Assembly (NCBI GenBank): GCA_937997485.1
Contig: CALKTH010000004.1
Location: 1 to 64,000, forward strand
Direction: 5' to 3'
DNA from: an uncultured Acidimicrobiales bacterium
Lineage (GTDB): Bacteria; Actinomycetota; Acidimicrobiia; Acidimicrobiales; SZUA-35
DNA length: 64,000 nucleotides
Shown: piece after piece, positions 1 through 7,779 of the stretch
Layout of the letters: each line of letters begins with the position of its first letter
How positions within the stretch are numbered: position 1 is the stretch's first letter
Notes under the pieces: generated by a model
Databases searched by the model: none
The model's input: the letters and a program-made list of their open reading frames with translations, nothing else
Told to the model about the DNA's origin: nothing
Position numbers and translations under genes: made by a program

Positions 1-252
<252 letters not shown>

Positions 253-401
253 TTTATTACAGCTCGTGCTCGCTGTGGAATTCTTGAGTCGACCGCTAGG
301 TCGTCGATGAAAACCTCACCAATTGAATAGAGAGATCTTTGCATAACACTGCAAACCGATCGGCCCCGGACACCTAGGTGTCGTGTGTGGCCGGCGTAAG
401 G
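253..401 (+). other. 23S-5S internal transcribed spacer
   Basis: This non-coding spacer holds short inverted repeats that probably guide rRNA processing: TCGAC near 287 with GTCGTCGA near 300, and CGGCC at 361 with GGCCG near 389 enclosing ACACCTAGGTGT. No tRNA gene is seen in it. Confidence 0.6.
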
Positions 402-519
<118 letters not shown>

Positions 520-527
520 TTCTCACT

Positions 528-584
528 GAATGCCCGTTGATTCTCGAGTCCACCTCGATCGAGTCGGCGGGCATTCTTCGTTTT
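528..584 (+). terminator. rRNA operon terminator
   Basis: A long stem-loop starts with GAATGCCCG at 528-536 and closes with CGGGCATTC at 568-576. G-U pairs and CTCGA/TCGAG extend the stem inwards, and TTCGTTTT follows. It ends the rRNA operon 18 nt before the next gene. Confidence 0.8.
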
Positions 585-589
585 GGCCC

Positions 590-595
590 TAGCCT
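590..595 (+). promoter_or_regulatory. -10 element, leaderless start at 602
   Basis: TAGCCT ends 6 nt before the GTG start. No Shine-Dalgarno sequence is possible in the gap, and no clear -35 is seen because the upstream DNA is the rRNA terminator. Confidence 0.5.
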
Positions 596-601
596 TATCT
601 G

Positions 602-1363
602 GTGCCTCAGAAGAAGCGGGTTCCCCCGCCCCCCGTCATGCGAGACCAGGTCCGCATCGAGCGCGTCGAAGACGAACTGGCCCCCGCCAGTGGTCCTCCC
701 GCGGCCAAGGGCGGCGGGAAGAAGCGTCGTCGCGGAGGGGCTTCCGTCGATGTCAGCGACGTCCAGTTCAAGGTTCCGAGCCCGGAGACTGAACGCAAAC
801 TCCAACGGCGTCTCATTGAAGCGGCCGGGGCCTTTGAAGCCGAGCGGTTCGCCGACGCGCATCGCTTGCTGAACTCGATTGACTCCCTGGCACCCGGAGT
901 CGCTGAGGTTCTTGAGTTGCGAGGCTTGGCCAGCTACCGCATGGGCAAGTGGCGACAAGCTGAGAAGGATCTCGAGGCCTTCGCAGAGGTCTCCGGCACA
1001 GTGGAACAGCACCCGGTGCTTGCCGATTGCGCCCGAGCGCAGTCTCACTGGGGCCGGGTTGACGAACTGTGGCGCGAGCTTGGCGAGGCATCCCCTTCAC
1101 CTGAGCTGGTGGAAGAGGGTCGCATCGTCATGGCTGGCTCGCTTGCCGATCAACGCAAGTTCGCCGACGGTATTCGGCTCCTCGAACAAGCGCCTCGAGC
1201 TCCCCGTAAGCCAAAGGTCCAACACCTGCGGCGCTGGTACGCCCTGGCCGATCTCTACGAACGGGCGGGAGAGATTCCCAAGGCTCGTCGTCTCTTCGCC
1301 GAGATCAATACGCTCGATCCCACCTTCGGAGACGCTGGCCAGCGGGCCAAGCTGCTTCGCTGA
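602..1363 (+). CDS. TPR-like repeat protein (Rv1691-type)
   Basis: A 253-residue protein starting at GTG. Residues 1-60 are basic and disordered, with a Gly/Lys/Arg cluster near 37-45. The rest is a run of helical pairs of tetratricopeptide type; ALA-Y-x-x-G-like spacing is seen around residues 105-125 and 205-230. No catalytic motif is present, so a scaffold or partner-binding role is inferred. Its place at the head of the tlyA-nadK-recN block matches the TPR protein Rv1691 of M. tuberculosis, whose exact function is not established. The terminator just upstream isolates it from the rRNA operon. Confidence 0.75.
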   Translation: MPQKKRVPPPPVMRDQVRIERVEDELAPASGPPAAKGGGKKRRRGGASVDVSDVQFKVPSPETERKLQRRLIEAAGAFEAERFADAHRLLNSIDSLAPGVAEVLELRGLASYRMGKWRQAEKDLEAFAEVSGTVEQHPVLADCARAQSHWGRVDELWRELGEASPSPELVEEGRIVMAGSLADQRKFADGIRLLEQAPRAPRKPKVQHLRRWYALADLYERAGEIPKARRLFAEINTLDPTFGDAGQRAKLLR

Positions 1364-1364
1364 T

Positions 1365-1396
1365 CGATCTTCCCCCACAACGATCTTCCCCCAACA
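1365..1396 (+). repeat. Tandem 16-bp near-duplication
   Basis: CGATCTTCCCCCACAA at 1365-1380 is followed directly by CGATCTTCCCCCAACA. It starts 2 nt after the TPR gene stop codon and precedes the SSB-like gene. It looks like a local slippage duplication; no function is apparent. Confidence 0.6.
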
Positions 1397-1427
1397 GCTG
1401 AAATCAACCACCCGAGGAGGTGGGGCG

Positions 1428-1773
1428 ATGAACATCGCCGTTGTCGTGGGAACGCTCCGGGTCATACCGGAAATGAAGCCGGTCGCCCGGCGAGGAGGTC
1501 CTCGTCGTGTTCGACGTTGACGTCTTCGACGAGTCTGGCCGTAAGAGCACCGTGCCGGTGAGCTGGCGAGGGCTGCAAGGGGACATGCCGCCGGAGTTGT
1601 TGGATCTTGACATTGGAGACGACGTTGTGGTTTCCGGGGTCATGGGGCGTCGCTTCATTGGGGCATCCGGATTCCTTGTCGATGTCCGAGCCGACGAGGT
1701 CGTTGGTGGTGGCAAGGTCCGGCGGCGAAACGCTGTGAAGCGCGTGCTGACCGCAGCCCTGGACGCTGCCTGA
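1428..1773 (+). CDS. SSB-like OB-fold protein split by an apparent +1 frameshift
   Basis: An ATG at 1428 has a strong Shine-Dalgarno (GAGGAGGTGG) and begins MNIAVVVGTL, the typical amino end of small actinobacterial single-stranded-DNA-binding proteins. That frame stops at 1520. The family continuation, beginning PGEEVLVVFDV and running through TVPVSW and GRRF, is in the next frame and ends at 1773. Skipping one base near 1482 joins the two into an uninterrupted OB-fold protein of about 114 residues. Options are a true inactivating mutation, an assembly or sequencing error, programmed frameshifting, or restart at the in-frame GTG 1507, which has a GGAGGT 8 nt upstream. Expected role: binding single-stranded DNA, as an accessory SSB paralogue. 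Confidence 0.65.
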
Positions 1774-1810
1774 GGCATCGGAACGCCGAAGAACACACGA
1801 CCCAACACGC

Positions 1811-1851
1811 GAAGGGGCCGAACCATCTCTGGTTCGGCCCCTTCGTCGTTT
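1811..1851. terminator. Bidirectional terminator between SSB-like gene and aldolase
   Basis: GAAGGGGCCGAACC at 1811-1824 and its perfect complement at 1831-1844 form a 14-bp stem with a 6-nt loop. GTCGTTTGT follows on the + strand. It sits between convergent genes and can serve both. Confidence 0.75.
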
Positions 1852-1895
1852 GTGTCTTGCTGGTCCGGTGGGTCGAAGCCGAGCTCCGAAGAGGA

Positions 1896-2972
1896 CTAGG
1901 CGAGGGTGTTCACGTTGCCCAGCTCGGTGAACGCTTGTTCGAGACGGGTCACAAAGCTCTCTTCGCCGACGCGAAGCCAGCCGCGGGGGTCGTACTTCTT
2001 CTTGTTGGGAGCGTCGGGTCCCGTGGGGTTGCCGATCTGGCCCTGCAGGTAGTCGTGGTTCTCTGCTTCGTAGCCACGAATGCCGTCCCAGAACGCCCAC
2101 TGGAGATCGGTGTCGATGTTCATCTTGATGACGCCGTAGCTGATGGCTTCTTCGATCTCTGCGGCCGAGGAGCCAGAGCCTCCGTGGAAGACGAAGTCGA
2201 CGGGCTTGGCCTCGGTGTTGTGCTTCTCCTGGATGAACTTCTGGGAGTTGTCGAGAATCTTGGGGGTGAGGACCACGTTGCCCGGCTTGTACACACCGTG
2301 GACATTGCCGAAGGCGGCGGCGATCGTGAACTTGTCGCTGACCTCGGAGAGCCGTTCGTAGGCGTAGCTCACTTCTTCGGGCTTGGAGTAGAGGTCTTCG
2401 GGCTTCACGTCGGAGTTGTCGACACCATCTTCTTCACCGCCGGTGATGCCGAGTTCGATCTCGAGCGTCATGCCCATCTTCGACATGCGCTTGAGGTAGT
2501 CCACGCAAATGTCGATGTTCTCCTCCATCGGCTCCTCGGAGAGGTCGAGCATGTGGGAGCTGAAGAGCGGCTCGCCGTGGATCTCGAAGTAGGCCTCGCT
2601 CGCCTCGAGCATGCCGTCGACCCAGGGGAGCAGCTTCTTTGCCGCATGGTCGGAGTGGAGAATGACGCGGGCGCCGTAGTGCTCGGCCAGGTTCCGCACG
2701 TGATGGGCTCCAGCCACCGCTCCGAGGATGGATGCCCGGATGTCGCTCCCCAGACCCTTGCCGGCGTTGAAGGCGGCGCCCCCGTTCGAGAATTGGAGCA
2801 CGACGGGGGCATTGAGCTTGGCCGCTGTTTCCATGACGCCGTTCATGCTGTTGCTGCCGATGCAGTTCGCTGCCGGCAAGGCGAAGTTGTTCGCCTTCGC
2901 CAATGCAAAGACTTCGGAGACCGCGTCTCCGGTCAAGACGCCAGCAGGAAAATCGTTGCGCAAATCAGCCAT
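1896..2972 (-). CDS. fbaA: Class II fructose-bisphosphate aldolase
   Basis: A 358-residue cytoplasmic enzyme that interconverts fructose 1,6-bisphosphate with dihydroxyacetone phosphate and glyceraldehyde 3-phosphate in glycolysis and gluconeogenesis. Length and motifs fit the E. coli FbaA type: HSDHAAKK with the metal and catalytic residues in the first third, the metal-binding His in VHGVYKPG, and FHGGSGSS towards the carboxyl end for phosphate binding. It is transcribed alone, divergent from the HAD phosphatase gene and convergent with the SSB-like gene. The start follows a -10 hexamer at 7 nt and has no Shine-Dalgarno. Confidence 0.95.
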   Translation of the reverse strand: MADLRNDFPAGVLTGDAVSEVFALAKANNFALPAANCIGSNSMNGVMETAAKLNAPVVLQFSNGGAAFNAGKGLGSDIRASILGAVAGAHHVRNLAEHYGARVILHSDHAAKKLLPWVDGMLEASEAYFEIHGEPLFSSHMLDLSEEPMEENIDICVDYLKRMSKMGMTLEIELGITGGEEDGVDNSDVKPEDLYSKPEEVSYAYERLSEVSDKFTIAAAFGNVHGVYKPGNVVLTPKILDNSQKFIQEKHNTEAKPVDFVFHGGSGSSAAEIEEAISYGVIKMNIDTDLQWAFWDGIRGYEAENHDYLQGQIGNPTGPDAPNKKKYDPRGWLRVGEESFVTRLEQAFTELGNVNTLA

Positions 2973-2979
2973 GCGGCGA

Positions 2980-2985
2980 ATCGTA
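2980..2985 (-). promoter_or_regulatory. -10 element of fbaA (leaderless)
   Basis: TACGAT on the minus strand lies 7 nt upstream of the ATG at 2972. It faces the divergent -10 at 2998-3003, only 12 bp away. Confidence 0.55.
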
Positions 2986-2997
2986 ATGCGTGGGTCA

Positions 2998-3003
2998 TAG
3001 TCT
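2998..3003 (+). promoter_or_regulatory. -10 element, leaderless start at 3010
   Basis: TAGTCT lies 6 nt upstream of the ATG, back to back with the fbaA promoter. Confidence 0.55.
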
Positions 3004-3009
3004 CGGGCA

Positions 3010-3828
3010 ATGAGTCACAACTCCTCGGACTCCGGTTCCTCCGACCCAGGCTCGTTGGCGGGACAATCACGTCGAACCTGGGCCCTCGATTTGGACGGCG
3101 TGATCTGGACAGGGACCGATGCCATCCCGGGGGCAGCCGAAGCAGTCGGCCTGTTGCTTGATGCAGGTCAGGACGTCGTCTTCGTCACGAACAACTCGTT
3201 TTCGACCGAAGCTCAGCAAGAAGAAAAGCTCGCCTCGTTCGGGATCGACGCCGAGGGCCGCGTCATTACCTCGGCCATGGCCGGTGCCTCGCTGGTTCAA
3301 CCTGGGGAGCGGATCCGCATTCTTGGTGGCCCTGGCGTTCACGAGGCGGCTGGTCGAAGAGGCGTCGAGGTTCTTGGCGATGCAGACGCGGGGCAACCCG
3401 ATGCCGTGCTCGTTGGCCTGGACTGGGATCTCAGCTACGACCGACTCCGCGTCGCGGTGCAAGCGATCCTTGGCGGCGCCCGGTTCATCGCGACCAACAC
3501 CGACTCGACGTATCCAACCGAGCGTGGGCTGTTCCCCGGGGCGGGAGCGATCGTGGCAGCTGTCGCCACGGCCACCGGCACGACTCCCACCGTGGCTGGC
3601 AAGCCTGAGGTTCCCATTGCTGAGCTCGTCCGCACCCGTTTCGGTGACAGCGGGATCATGGTGGGCGATCGGCCTGATACCGACGGTCTCTTTGCTCGCA
3701 CGCTGGGTTACGAGTTCGGCCTGGTCTTCAGCGGGGTGACCCAGCGGGCGGACCTCCCCACGGATCCTCCGGCGGACTGCGTCGCTGATGATCTGCTGCA
3801 GTTGGTGCAGCAAACGTTGTCGAGCTGA
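3010..3828 (+). CDS. HAD-superfamily IIA (NagD-type) phosphatase
   Basis: A 272-residue soluble phosphatase. Motif I LDLDGVIW is at about residues 26-33 with the nucleophilic Asp, TNN follows near 60, the AGKPE lysine lies in the last third, and GDRPDTD gives the metal-binding acidic pair. The layout with a C2 cap between motifs I and III is that of NagD / 4-nitrophenylphosphatase-like enzymes. Its position before the H1-like gene and tlyA matches Rv1692, described as a glycerol-3-phosphate phosphatase; that substrate is a reasonable guess, not shown here. Residues 1-23 are Ser/Gly-rich and probably disordered. Confidence 0.85.
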   Translation: MSHNSSDSGSSDPGSLAGQSRRTWALDLDGVIWTGTDAIPGAAEAVGLLLDAGQDVVFVTNNSFSTEAQQEEKLASFGIDAEGRVITSAMAGASLVQPGERIRILGGPGVHEAAGRRGVEVLGDADAGQPDAVLVGLDWDLSYDRLRVAVQAILGGARFIATNTDSTYPTERGLFPGAGAIVAAVATATGTTPTVAGKPEVPIAELVRTRFGDSGIMVGDRPDTDGLFARTLGYEFGLVFSGVTQRADLPTDPPADCVADDLLQLVQQTLSS

Positions 3829-3884
3829 ACGGGCAGCTCGCGGTCGCCGCGGCGCGGTGCCCGTGACGTGACCAATGCAACAGT

Positions 3885-3921
3885 GCTAACTCTTGCAAGC
3901 ACGTGTTAGCGGGCGTATCAT
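3885..3921 (+). promoter_or_regulatory. Promoter with overlapping inverted repeat, H1-like gene
   Basis: TTGCAA at 3893-3898, a 17-bp spacer and TATCAT at 3916-3921 make a near-consensus housekeeping promoter. It is bracketed by GCTAAC (3885-3890) and its complement GTTAGC (3905-3910), separated by 14 bp, a candidate operator across the -35 and spacer. The ATG follows 7 nt after the -10, so the mRNA should be leaderless. Confidence 0.65.
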
Positions 3922-3928
3922 TCTCAAC

Positions 3929-4468
3929 ATGATCACGACCCAGACCATCACCTCTCAGATCGATCGCCTCCGTGAGATCGACGTCGTCGCTGAGGTCAAA
4001 AAGCTTGACCTTCGAGACGTCGACTTCGGGCAGCTCGACCTTCGCAACCTCGATGTCAAGAACCTGGACATCCGCAACCTCGACCTCGAAGCACTCAAGT
4101 CCTTCGACGTGAACAGCCTTGATGTGTTCGACCTGCGCGACAACCTTGACGACGCCGTCAAGAACATCGATGAGGCTCGCAAGAACCTCGAGGGTGACCT
4201 GAACGACGCTCGGGCCCGCCTCGAGACCATCGCTCGCGAGCTCTTCGCTCTTGCCGCAGGTTTCGCTCCGGCCACCCGTCGCGACATCGAGGGCCTCGCC
4301 CAGAAGCTCGCCGACGTCGAGAAGGCCGCCTCGAAGCCGGCTCCGAAGAAGGCTGCCGCTGCTCGCAAGCCCGCCGCCAAGAAGACCACCGCCAAGAAGG
4401 CCACGGCTCGCAAGGCTCCGGCCAAGAAGGCCACGGCGAAGAAGGCTGCCGCCAGCAAGGCCAGCTGA
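3929..4468 (+). CDS. Histone-H1/HBHA-like protein with pentapeptide-type repeats
   Basis: A 179-residue protein in three parts. Residues about 17-60 carry five-residue units of the form L-D-[LVI]-[RK]-N, resembling the pentapeptide-repeat beta helix. Residues 65-115 form a charged amphipathic helix, probably coiled coil. Residues from about 130 are an Ala/Lys/Pro tail of PAKKA/TAKKA units, as in bacterial H1-like proteins and in the heparin-binding haemagglutinin of mycobacteria. The tail should bind nucleic acid or acidic polymer. The ATG at 3929 is preferred over an upstream in-frame start at 3893, which lies inside the promoter. It occupies the Rv1693 position but is far larger. A nucleoid role is likely; a surface role cannot be excluded. 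Confidence 0.7.
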   Translation: MITTQTITSQIDRLREIDVVAEVKKLDLRDVDFGQLDLRNLDVKNLDIRNLDLEALKSFDVNSLDVFDLRDNLDDAVKNIDEARKNLEGDLNDARARLETIARELFALAAGFAPATRRDIEGLAQKLADVEKAASKPAPKKAAAARKPAAKKTTAKKATARKAPAKKATAKKAAASKAS

Positions 4469-4576
4469 ACCGAGGGCTCCTGATTCTCAGGACTCTGGCG
4501 GTCGGGCGGCACTGCTGCTCACGCTCCCTCTCGGGACTCTCCCTGGTATGGAGGGAGTGCCCGGTCGTCGAGGCAA

Positions 4577-4582
4577 TACCCT
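4577..4582 (+). promoter_or_regulatory. -10 element of tlyA (leaderless)
   Basis: TACCCT lies 7 nt before ATG 4590. Upstream, CTCCCT and AGGGAG (about 4539-4557) form a small inverted repeat near the -35 area. Confidence 0.5.
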
Positions 4583-4589
4583 CTGGCTC

Positions 4590-5333
4590 ATGGCTCGGAG
4601 GCGTCTTGATGCAGAACTGGTCCGTCGGGGACTGCTGCCCAGCCGGGAAGCAGCCCGACGTGAGATTGAAGCCGGCAAGGTCGTCGTGGGCGGAGCCCCG
4701 GCAACCAAGCCGGCTCGTCTCGTTTTGCCCGGCGACGACGTCCGCCTTCTTGGTCCGCCGCCGAAGTTCGTGAGTCGCGCTGGTCGGAAGCTCGAGTCCG
4801 CCCTCGATGGCTACGGCGTCGACCCGCGCGGCCTCACCGTGCTCGATGCTGGCTCGAGCACGGGAGGATTCACTGATTGCCTCCTGCAACGAGGGGCAGC
4901 GAAGGTCTTCGCCGTTGACGTCGGCACGCACCAGCTCCACGAAAAGATGCGGGTACACGAGCGCGTCGACGTGCGGGAGCAGACGGATGTGCGCTCGCTC
5001 ACCACCGAACAACTCGGTGGGCCCGTCGATCTGGTGGTGGGTGACCTCTCCTTCATCTCCCTGACCAAGGTGCTCGAAGCGCTGGTCGGCGTGGTGGTTC
5101 CCGGCGGGTCGATGCTGTTGCTGATCAAGCCGCAATTCGAGGCGGGCCGGCAGGAAGCGGCGAAGGGGCGTGGTGTCATCACCGACCCCGCCATCTGGGA
5201 ACGAGTCATTGCCGAAGTGGAAGCCGCGGCGCTGTCTCATGGAGCTGCCATGCTGGGGACCATGCAGTCGCCGATCACTGGCTCGTCGGGCAACGTCGAG
5301 TTCATCGCTCACTTCAAGACCGCCCTCGCATGA
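4590..5333 (+). CDS. tlyA: TlyA-family rRNA 2'-O-methyltransferase
   Basis: A 247-residue protein. In mycobacteria TlyA methylates the 2'-O of C1409 in 16S and C1920 in 23S rRNA using S-adenosylmethionine, and its loss gives capreomycin resistance. Residues 1-60 are an S4 RNA-binding domain (RLDAELVRRG). The rest is an FtsJ/RrmJ-type Rossmann methyltransferase, with KFVSRAGRKL, the SAM loop LDAGSSTGGFTD, GDLSFISL and IKPQFE. The ATG at 4590 fits the family start; an in-frame ATG at 4548 would add 14 unneeded residues. It overlaps nadK by 4 nt (ATGA), so translation is coupled. Confidence 0.92.
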   Translation: MARRRLDAELVRRGLLPSREAARREIEAGKVVVGGAPATKPARLVLPGDDVRLLGPPPKFVSRAGRKLESALDGYGVDPRGLTVLDAGSSTGGFTDCLLQRGAAKVFAVDVGTHQLHEKMRVHERVDVREQTDVRSLTTEQLGGPVDLVVGDLSFISLTKVLEALVGVVVPGGSMLLLIKPQFEAGRQEAAKGRGVITDPAIWERVIAEVEAAALSHGAAMLGTMQSPITGSSGNVEFIAHFKTALA

Positions 5334-6181
5334 GCGTCAATTTGGGGCTCGTCGTCCACCAGCACCGGCCCGAGGTCGTCGACCTCGCACGCGAGGCTCT
5401 GGAATGGTGCGGCGCGCACGGCATCACGCCGTCGATGCCTGAGCCCGACGCCGCGCTGGTCGGCCGCTCTGATCTTGCCGTGGCCGCAGCGACCTTTGGT
5501 GCCAGCCTCGATCTCATCCTGAGCTTGGGCGGCGACGGCACGATGCTGCGAGCCGTGCAGTTCGCCGCACACCACGACGTGCCCATCATCGGCGTGAACG
5601 CCGGACAGCTCGGCTACCTGACTGAGGTGGATCCCAGCCAAATGGGAGCGGTGCTCGAAGCGTGGCACGCCGACGAGCTCGTCGTGGAGGAGCGCATGTT
5701 GCTCCGCATCGACTTTGAGGGCGTGGACCATCCTCCGGAATACGCCCTCAACGAAGTGGTGCTCGAACGAGCCGACCCCGGGCACATCGTTGCCGTTGAG
5801 GCGGGAATCGGGGGCCAGCACTTCACGAACTACATGGCCGACGGGGTCATCGTCGGAACACCGACCGGTTCGACCGCGTACTCGATGTCGGCCGGCGGCC
5901 CCATCGTCGAGCCGAACTTCGAAGGTTTGTTGCTCACTCCGGTGGCTCCGCACAACCTGTTCGATCGCTCGCTCGTGCTGAAGCCAAGCACGCCGGTCCA
6001 GCTCACCGTGTCCGGCTATCGAAACGGCGTCATCACGGTTGACGGACGCCAGATTCTTGAACTCGAACCGGGCCAGTCGGTGCTGTGTCGCGCCGCTGAA
6101 CGCCGCGTCCGCATGCTCACCCGGGGTGAGCGGAACTTCCACTCGATCTTGAAGGACAAGTTCGGTCTGACCGACCGCTGA
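5330..6181 (+). CDS. nadK: NAD kinase
   Basis: A 283-residue ATP- or polyphosphate-dependent kinase that makes NADP from NAD. The GGDGTML catalytic motif is at about residues 65-71, followed by GVNAGQLGYLTE, NEVVLE, and the NAD-binding GTPTGSTAYSMSAGGP near 180-195. Length is normal for bacterial NadK. It sits between tlyA (4-nt overlap) and recN (5-nt gap), the order found in M. tuberculosis Rv1694-Rv1696, so the three are probably one transcript. Confidence 0.95.
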   Translation: MSVNLGLVVHQHRPEVVDLAREALEWCGAHGITPSMPEPDAALVGRSDLAVAAATFGASLDLILSLGGDGTMLRAVQFAAHHDVPIIGVNAGQLGYLTEVDPSQMGAVLEAWHADELVVEERMLLRIDFEGVDHPPEYALNEVVLERADPGHIVAVEAGIGGQHFTNYMADGVIVGTPTGSTAYSMSAGGPIVEPNFEGLLLTPVAPHNLFDRSLVLKPSTPVQLTVSGYRNGVITVDGRQILELEPGQSVLCRAAERRVRMLTRGERNFHSILKDKFGLTDR

Positions 6182-6186
6182 TCGTC

Positions 6187-7779
6187 ATGCTGCTGGAACT
6201 CGTTGTTGAAAATCTCGGAGTCATCGACCGGCTGTCGTTGCGACTGCCCGCCGGCATGTTGGCCCTTACCGGCGAGACAGGAGCCGGCAAGACGCTCATG
6301 GTCGATGCCATCAACCTGCTGGTCGGCGGCCGGGCGGATCCGGGGTTGGTCAAGGCCGGAACCGAAGAGGCGATCGTCGATGGTCGCTTCGAGCTCGATG
6401 GCGAGGAGTTGGTGCTCACCCGGGTGATCCCCGCCGAGGGGCGTTCCCGGGCCTACATCAACGGACGACCTGCGACCGCTCACGCCCTGGCCGAGGTGGG
6501 GGAGCGATTGGTCGATCTGCACGGTCAACACGCCCACCAATCTCTACTCGGCGTCGATGCACAACGCTCTGCCTTGGACCTCTACGGCTCGGTGGATCTC
6601 GAGCGACTCACGGCGGCAAAGGCCCGCATGACTGAGCTCGATCGGTTGCTGAACGAACTGGGTGGAGACGAACGTTCACGGGCGAGAGAGCTCGATGTCC
6701 TCCGCTTTCAAGTCGAAGAGTTGGATGCCGCGAACATCGAAGATCCGGCCGAGGAAGATCGGCTCCGAGATCGACAAGACGTGCTCTCGAACGCCGAAGC
6801 ACACGAAGAGTCCGCAGAGCGAGCCATCGCAGACCTCGTCGAGGACGACGGAGCGCGCGACAAGCTCTCCCAAGCCTTGAGCCGGATCGACCAACGCCCA
6901 CCGTTCGCCGATGAAGTTCGCCGACTCCGTGACACGCTCGCCGAGGTGGATGACATCGCCGACGGCCTTCGGAGCGGGACCGCCTCGATCGAGCGCGATC
7001 CTGAGTCGCTGGCCGCGGTGCAGACCCGGCTGACCGAGCTGCAGCAGATGCGCCGCAAGTACGGCGACGATCTGGCGGCGGTGATGGCAGAGCACCGCTC
7101 ACTCGCCGAACGCCTCGCCGAACTCGAAGACCACGATGCCCGAGCTGCCCGGCTCGACGGTGACCTCGCTGAGGCTCAAGCAGAGCTGCGGGCCGCTCAG
7201 GCCGAGGTTCGGTCGGCCCGAGAAGCGGCGGCACCCGCCCTGGCCAGCGCCATCGAGGCTCACCTTCCCGATCTGGCCATGCCAAAGGCCACCGTTGGTA
7301 TCGAGGTCGATGGCGACGACGGCGGACAGGTGTCGTTCCAGCTCTCGGCCAACCCGGGGTCGCCGATGCAACCATTGGCCAAGGTGGCCTCTGGTGGCGA
7401 GCTTGCCCGCACGATGCTGGCACTGCGAAGCGTGCTGAGCGAAGCGCCGCCGATTCTCGTGTTCGACGAGGTCGACGCTGGCATCGGTGGCGAAGCTGGC
7501 TTCGCAGTGGGTCGATCACTGTCCGATCTCGGCGATCGGCACCAGGTCTTGGTGGTGACCCACCTCCCGCAAGTTGCGGCCTTCGCGGACGCGCACCTCG
7601 CTGTCGAGAAGAAACAGGGCGAAGACGACACCGTGTCCGAGGTCCGCATTCTCGGGAAGCAAGATCGCGTCACCGAGGTCGCCCGGATGCTGTCCGGCCA
7701 GCCCGATTCGAAGACTGCCCGGAAGCACGCCCGAGAACTCATGGCTGAGGCCGACGCACAGAAACAGGATCGAACATGA
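6187..7779 (+). CDS. recN: DNA repair protein RecN
   Basis: A 530-residue SMC-like ATPase acting in double-strand-break repair with RecA. Walker A GETGAGKT is near residues 29-36. A long charged coiled-coil region covers about 150-350. The ABC signature lies around VASGGELAR and Walker B is VFDEVDAGIGG near 425-435, followed by a THLPQVA switch His. The protein is slightly shorter than E. coli RecN (553). It starts 5 nt after nadK and overlaps the next gene by 4 nt. Confidence 0.95.
   Translation: MLLELVVENLGVIDRLSLRLPAGMLALTGETGAGKTLMVDAINLLVGGRADPGLVKAGTEEAIVDGRFELDGEELVLTRVIPAEGRSRAYINGRPATAHALAEVGERLVDLHGQHAHQSLLGVDAQRSALDLYGSVDLERLTAAKARMTELDRLLNELGGDERSRARELDVLRFQVEELDAANIEDPAEEDRLRDRQDVLSNAEAHEESAERAIADLVEDDGARDKLSQALSRIDQRPPFADEVRRLRDTLAEVDDIADGLRSGTASIERDPESLAAVQTRLTELQQMRRKYGDDLAAVMAEHRSLAERLAELEDHDARAARLDGDLAEAQAELRAAQAEVRSAREAAAPALASAIEAHLPDLAMPKATVGIEVDGDDGGQVSFQLSANPGSPMQPLAKVASGGELARTMLALRSVLSEAPPILVFDEVDAGIGGEAGFAVGRSLSDLGDRHQVLVVTHLPQVAAFADAHLAVEKKQGEDDTVSEVRILGKQDRVTEVARMLSGQPDSKTARKHARELMAEADAQKQDRT

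Noticed and set aside
1857-3161. Long plus-strand open frame of 434 codons antisense to fbaA
   Set aside because: It lies wholly opposite a well-supported aldolase gene, has no start signal and translates to a repetitive Val/Gly/Leu-rich sequence typical of antisense frames in high-GC DNA.
4330-4468. Direct repeats in the Lys-rich tail as a possible CRISPR or satellite array
   Set aside because: The repeats are codon-level PAKKA/TAKKA units inside a coding sequence, with no spacers and variable length.
4536-4558. CTCCCT/AGGGAG hairpin as terminator of the H1-like gene
   Set aside because: The stem is only 6 bp and has no T-run; it sits in the -35 area of tlyA, so it is mentioned only there.
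4251-4589. In-frame upstream extension of tlyA into the H1-like gene
   Set aside because: Translation of this stretch is Arg/Pro-rich noise from the Lys-rich tail read in another frame; the family start and the -10 element fix the gene at 4590.
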